Assembly (NCBI GenBank): GCA_014378155.1
Contig: JACMOF010000039.1
Coordinates: 1-7,120 of the forward strand
DNA: 7,120 nt
From: Caulobacter sp.
Lineage (GTDB): Bacteria > Pseudomonadota > Alphaproteobacteria > Caulobacterales > Caulobacteraceae
Direction of reading: 5' to 3'
Shown: positions 6,054 to 7,120 of the stretch, in pieces
Position numbering within the stretch: position 1 is the first letter of the stretch
How the letters are laid out: each line of letters begins with the position of its first letter
Notes under the pieces: model-generated
The model's database searches: none
Told to the model about the DNA's origin: nothing
Seen by the model: the letters and a program-made list of their open reading frames with translations, nothing else
Made by a program: the position numbers and the translations under genes

Positions 6054-6977
6054 CTAGAGCGCCGCATCGGCCTGCGCCTCGGCCAGGGTCCACAGTCGAG
6101 CAGCGCCCCGCACGCCGGAAGAGTCGCCCCACTGGGCCGGGGCCAGCCGAGCGTTCCAGCCGTCAGAGAAGACGTGCGGTTCGATGAAGCCCGGCAGCCG
6201 CTCATAAAGCTCGACCACGTTCGACAGCCCGCCGCCGAACACGAAGGCGTCGGGGTCGGCGATGTCGCAGATCACCGCCAAGCCCCGGGCGAGACGATCG
6301 AGATAAAGGTCGAAGCTGACCACGGCCTGGGCGTCGCCAGCGCGGGCGGCGGCGATGATCGCTTCACCGCTCAGATCCTGGCCGACGCGCGCTGCGTGGT
6401 CGCGTTGGAGCCCCGTGCCCGAGATCCAGGTTTCCAGGCAGCCCTGGCGACCGCACCAGCAGGCCGGGCCAGGGCTTTCCGCGACGCTCGGCCAAGGCAA
6501 GGGCATGTGACCCCACTCGCCGGCCACGCCGTTGGCGCCCTCGACCAGCTTGCCATCGACCACCAGTCCGCCGCCGCAGCCGGTGCCGATGATCACCGCG
6601 AACACCACGGCCAGGCCCGCCGCCGCGCCATCGACGGCCTCGGACAGCGCCAGGCAGTTGGCGTCATTGGCCAGCCGCACGGGACGACCAAGGCCGGCCT
6701 GCAAGTCCTCGCGAAACCGGCGGCCGTTCAACCAGGTGGAATTGGCGTTGCGCATCACGCCGGTGCGCGGCGACACCGAGCCGGGTGACCCGACGCCGAT
6801 CGTGCCGCGCGCGCCGGCCTGCTGCTCGGCCTTGGCGATCAGGTCCCGAACGGTGTCGATGGCGGCGTCATAGGACCCGGGATTGGGCGCGCGCACCCGG
6901 GCCAGAAAACGACCGTCCGGCGCCAGAGCGGCGGCCTCGATCTTCGTGCCGCCGAAATCAACGCCGACCTGGATCAA
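6054..6977 (-). CDS. mak: ROK-family sugar kinase, Mak-like manno/fructokinase
   Basis: A cytoplasmic ATP-dependent kinase of 307 residues that should phosphorylate free mannose or fructose at C6. Visible motifs in order are the phosphate-binding DFGGTK (7-12), GSPGSVSP (63-70), NANSTWLNG (77-85), LANDANCLALSEAVDGAAAG (102-121) with catalytic Asp105, GTGCGGG (131-137), and a zinc site made by His157 (EWGH) and Cys173/175/180 (CWCGRQGC). FGGGLSN (247-253) and GDSSGVRGAA (284-293) follow. The stretches NANSTWLNG, LANDANCLA, SEAVDGAAAG, FAVIIGTGCG and GDSSGVRGAA match E. coli Mak as I remember it, much better than NagK. I chose the TTG at 6977 because GGAGGA lies 7 nt upstream and IQVGVDFGGTK then begins the protein as in relatives. 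A GTG at 7007 would add ten residues and overrun that ribosome site. It is the first gene of the probable operon with GH2 and SGNH. Mannose is favoured over fructose by context only. Confidence 0.9.
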   Translation of the reverse strand: MIQVGVDFGGTKIEAAALAPDGRFLARVRAPNPGSYDAAIDTVRDLIAKAEQQAGARGTIGVGSPGSVSPRTGVMRNANSTWLNGRRFREDLQAGLGRPVRLANDANCLALSEAVDGAAAGLAVVFAVIIGTGCGGGLVVDGKLVEGANGVAGEWGHMPLPWPSVAESPGPACWCGRQGCLETWISGTGLQRDHAARVGQDLSGEAIIAAARAGDAQAVVSFDLYLDRLARGLAVICDIADPDAFVFGGGLSNVVELYERLPGFIEPHVFSDGWNARLAPAQWGDSSGVRGAARLWTLAEAQADAAL

Positions 6978-6984
6978 GCCGTCT

Positions 6985-6990
6985 TCCTCC
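6985..6990 (-). promoter_or_regulatory. Ribosome binding site deciding the TTG start of the kinase
   Basis: GGAGGA on the minus strand sits 7 nt before the TTG at 6977. The upstream in-frame GTG codons at 7007 and 6992 have no comparable site, so the TTG is the better start. Confidence 0.65.
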
Positions 6991-7088
6991 ACCTGTCCGG
7001 GGCGCACGCTGCGGCGCGCTTCCGAGTTCGCTCTTAGCCTTCGACGAATAAAGAAAGCAATTTAAATAATCCATGGCAAGCGGCCCCT

Positions 7089-7110
7089 ATCGCTCGCGGC
7101 GCGAGGCGAT
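7089..7110. repeat. Imperfect hairpin at the right edge
   Basis: ATCGC-TCGC (7089-7097) pairs with GCGA-G-GCGAT (7101-7110) around a GGC loop, with one bulged G. No T-run follows on either strand, so it is not a standard terminator. It lies between the kinase and a presumed rightward gene. A LacI-like operator comparable to the one at 1696 is not seen in the kinase upstream region (6991-7120), nor is a convincing minus-strand promoter. Confidence 0.35.
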
Positions 7111-7113
7111 GCT

Positions 7114-7120
7114 AGGGAGG
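7114..7120 (+). promoter_or_regulatory. Possible ribosome binding site of a rightward gene beyond the window
   Basis: AGGGAGG ends exactly at the window edge on the plus strand. Upstream lie an AT-rich stretch (7047-7070) and a weak promoter-like pair, TTCGAC, 17 nt, TAAATA. If real, a gene diverging from the kinase operon begins just outside the window. Confidence 0.35.

Noticed and set aside
5912..6205. Extended GH2 start at 6205
   Set aside because: It would overlap about 150 bp of the kinase coding region and place a signal peptide in the middle of the protein. The ATG at 5911 has a very strong ribosome site and an immediate signal peptide.
5910..6788. Open frame on the plus strand (292 codons) spanning the GH2 start and kinase
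   Set aside because: It runs antisense across two well-supported genes and their ribosome site, with no recognisable protein features.
7047..7070. Minus-strand promoter for the kinase operon
   Set aside because: Only weak pairs such as TTGCTT with GCTAAGAG are visible, at poor spacing. Not enough to call.

Overview
The window looks like a carbohydrate-utilisation locus from a high-GC alphaproteobacterium, most likely a Caulobacter relative. The pointers are strong GC bias at third codon positions, a TonB-dependent receptor of the Xanthomonas/Caulobacter type, a possible Caulobacter-style promoter and a Tat-like signal on an SGNH hydrolase. This assignment rests on sequence character only; no database search was possible.

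All four recognisable genes lie on the minus strand, so the biological order runs right to left. First is a ROK-family sugar kinase (6977 to 6054) that strongly resembles the manno/fructokinase Mak. A 142-bp gap follows. Next is a large secreted glycoside hydrolase family 2 enzyme (5911 to 2477) with an N-terminal LamG/ConA-like domain, and then a secreted SGNH/GDSL hydrolase (2480 to 1743) whose start overlaps the GH2 stop as ATGA. These three probably form one operon. A 196-bp intergenic region separates them from a TonB-dependent outer-membrane receptor (1546 leftwards) that runs off the left edge. That region holds a promoter, a perfect 12-bp LacI-like operator palindrome, several inverted repeats and a possible 31-codon upstream ORF overlapping the receptor start.

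Inferred working model: the receptor brings an oligosaccharide across the outer membrane. In the periplasm the SGNH hydrolase removes ester (perhaps acetyl) groups and the GH2 enzyme releases terminal sugars. The released sugar enters the cytoplasm and the Mak-like kinase phosphorylates it. A GH2 enzyme with mannosidase-like catalytic motifs beside a Mak-like kinase suggests a mannose-containing beta-linked glycan, but the substrate is not proven by sequence. The same 12-bp palindrome occurs again inside the GH2 gene.

At the right edge, beyond the kinase, there is a short AT-rich divergent intergenic stretch, a hairpin, and a Shine-Dalgarno-like AGGGAGG ending exactly at the window edge, suggesting a rightward gene just outside. 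The long open frames on the plus strand are antisense shadows of these genes. No RNA gene, mobile element or CRISPR array was seen.
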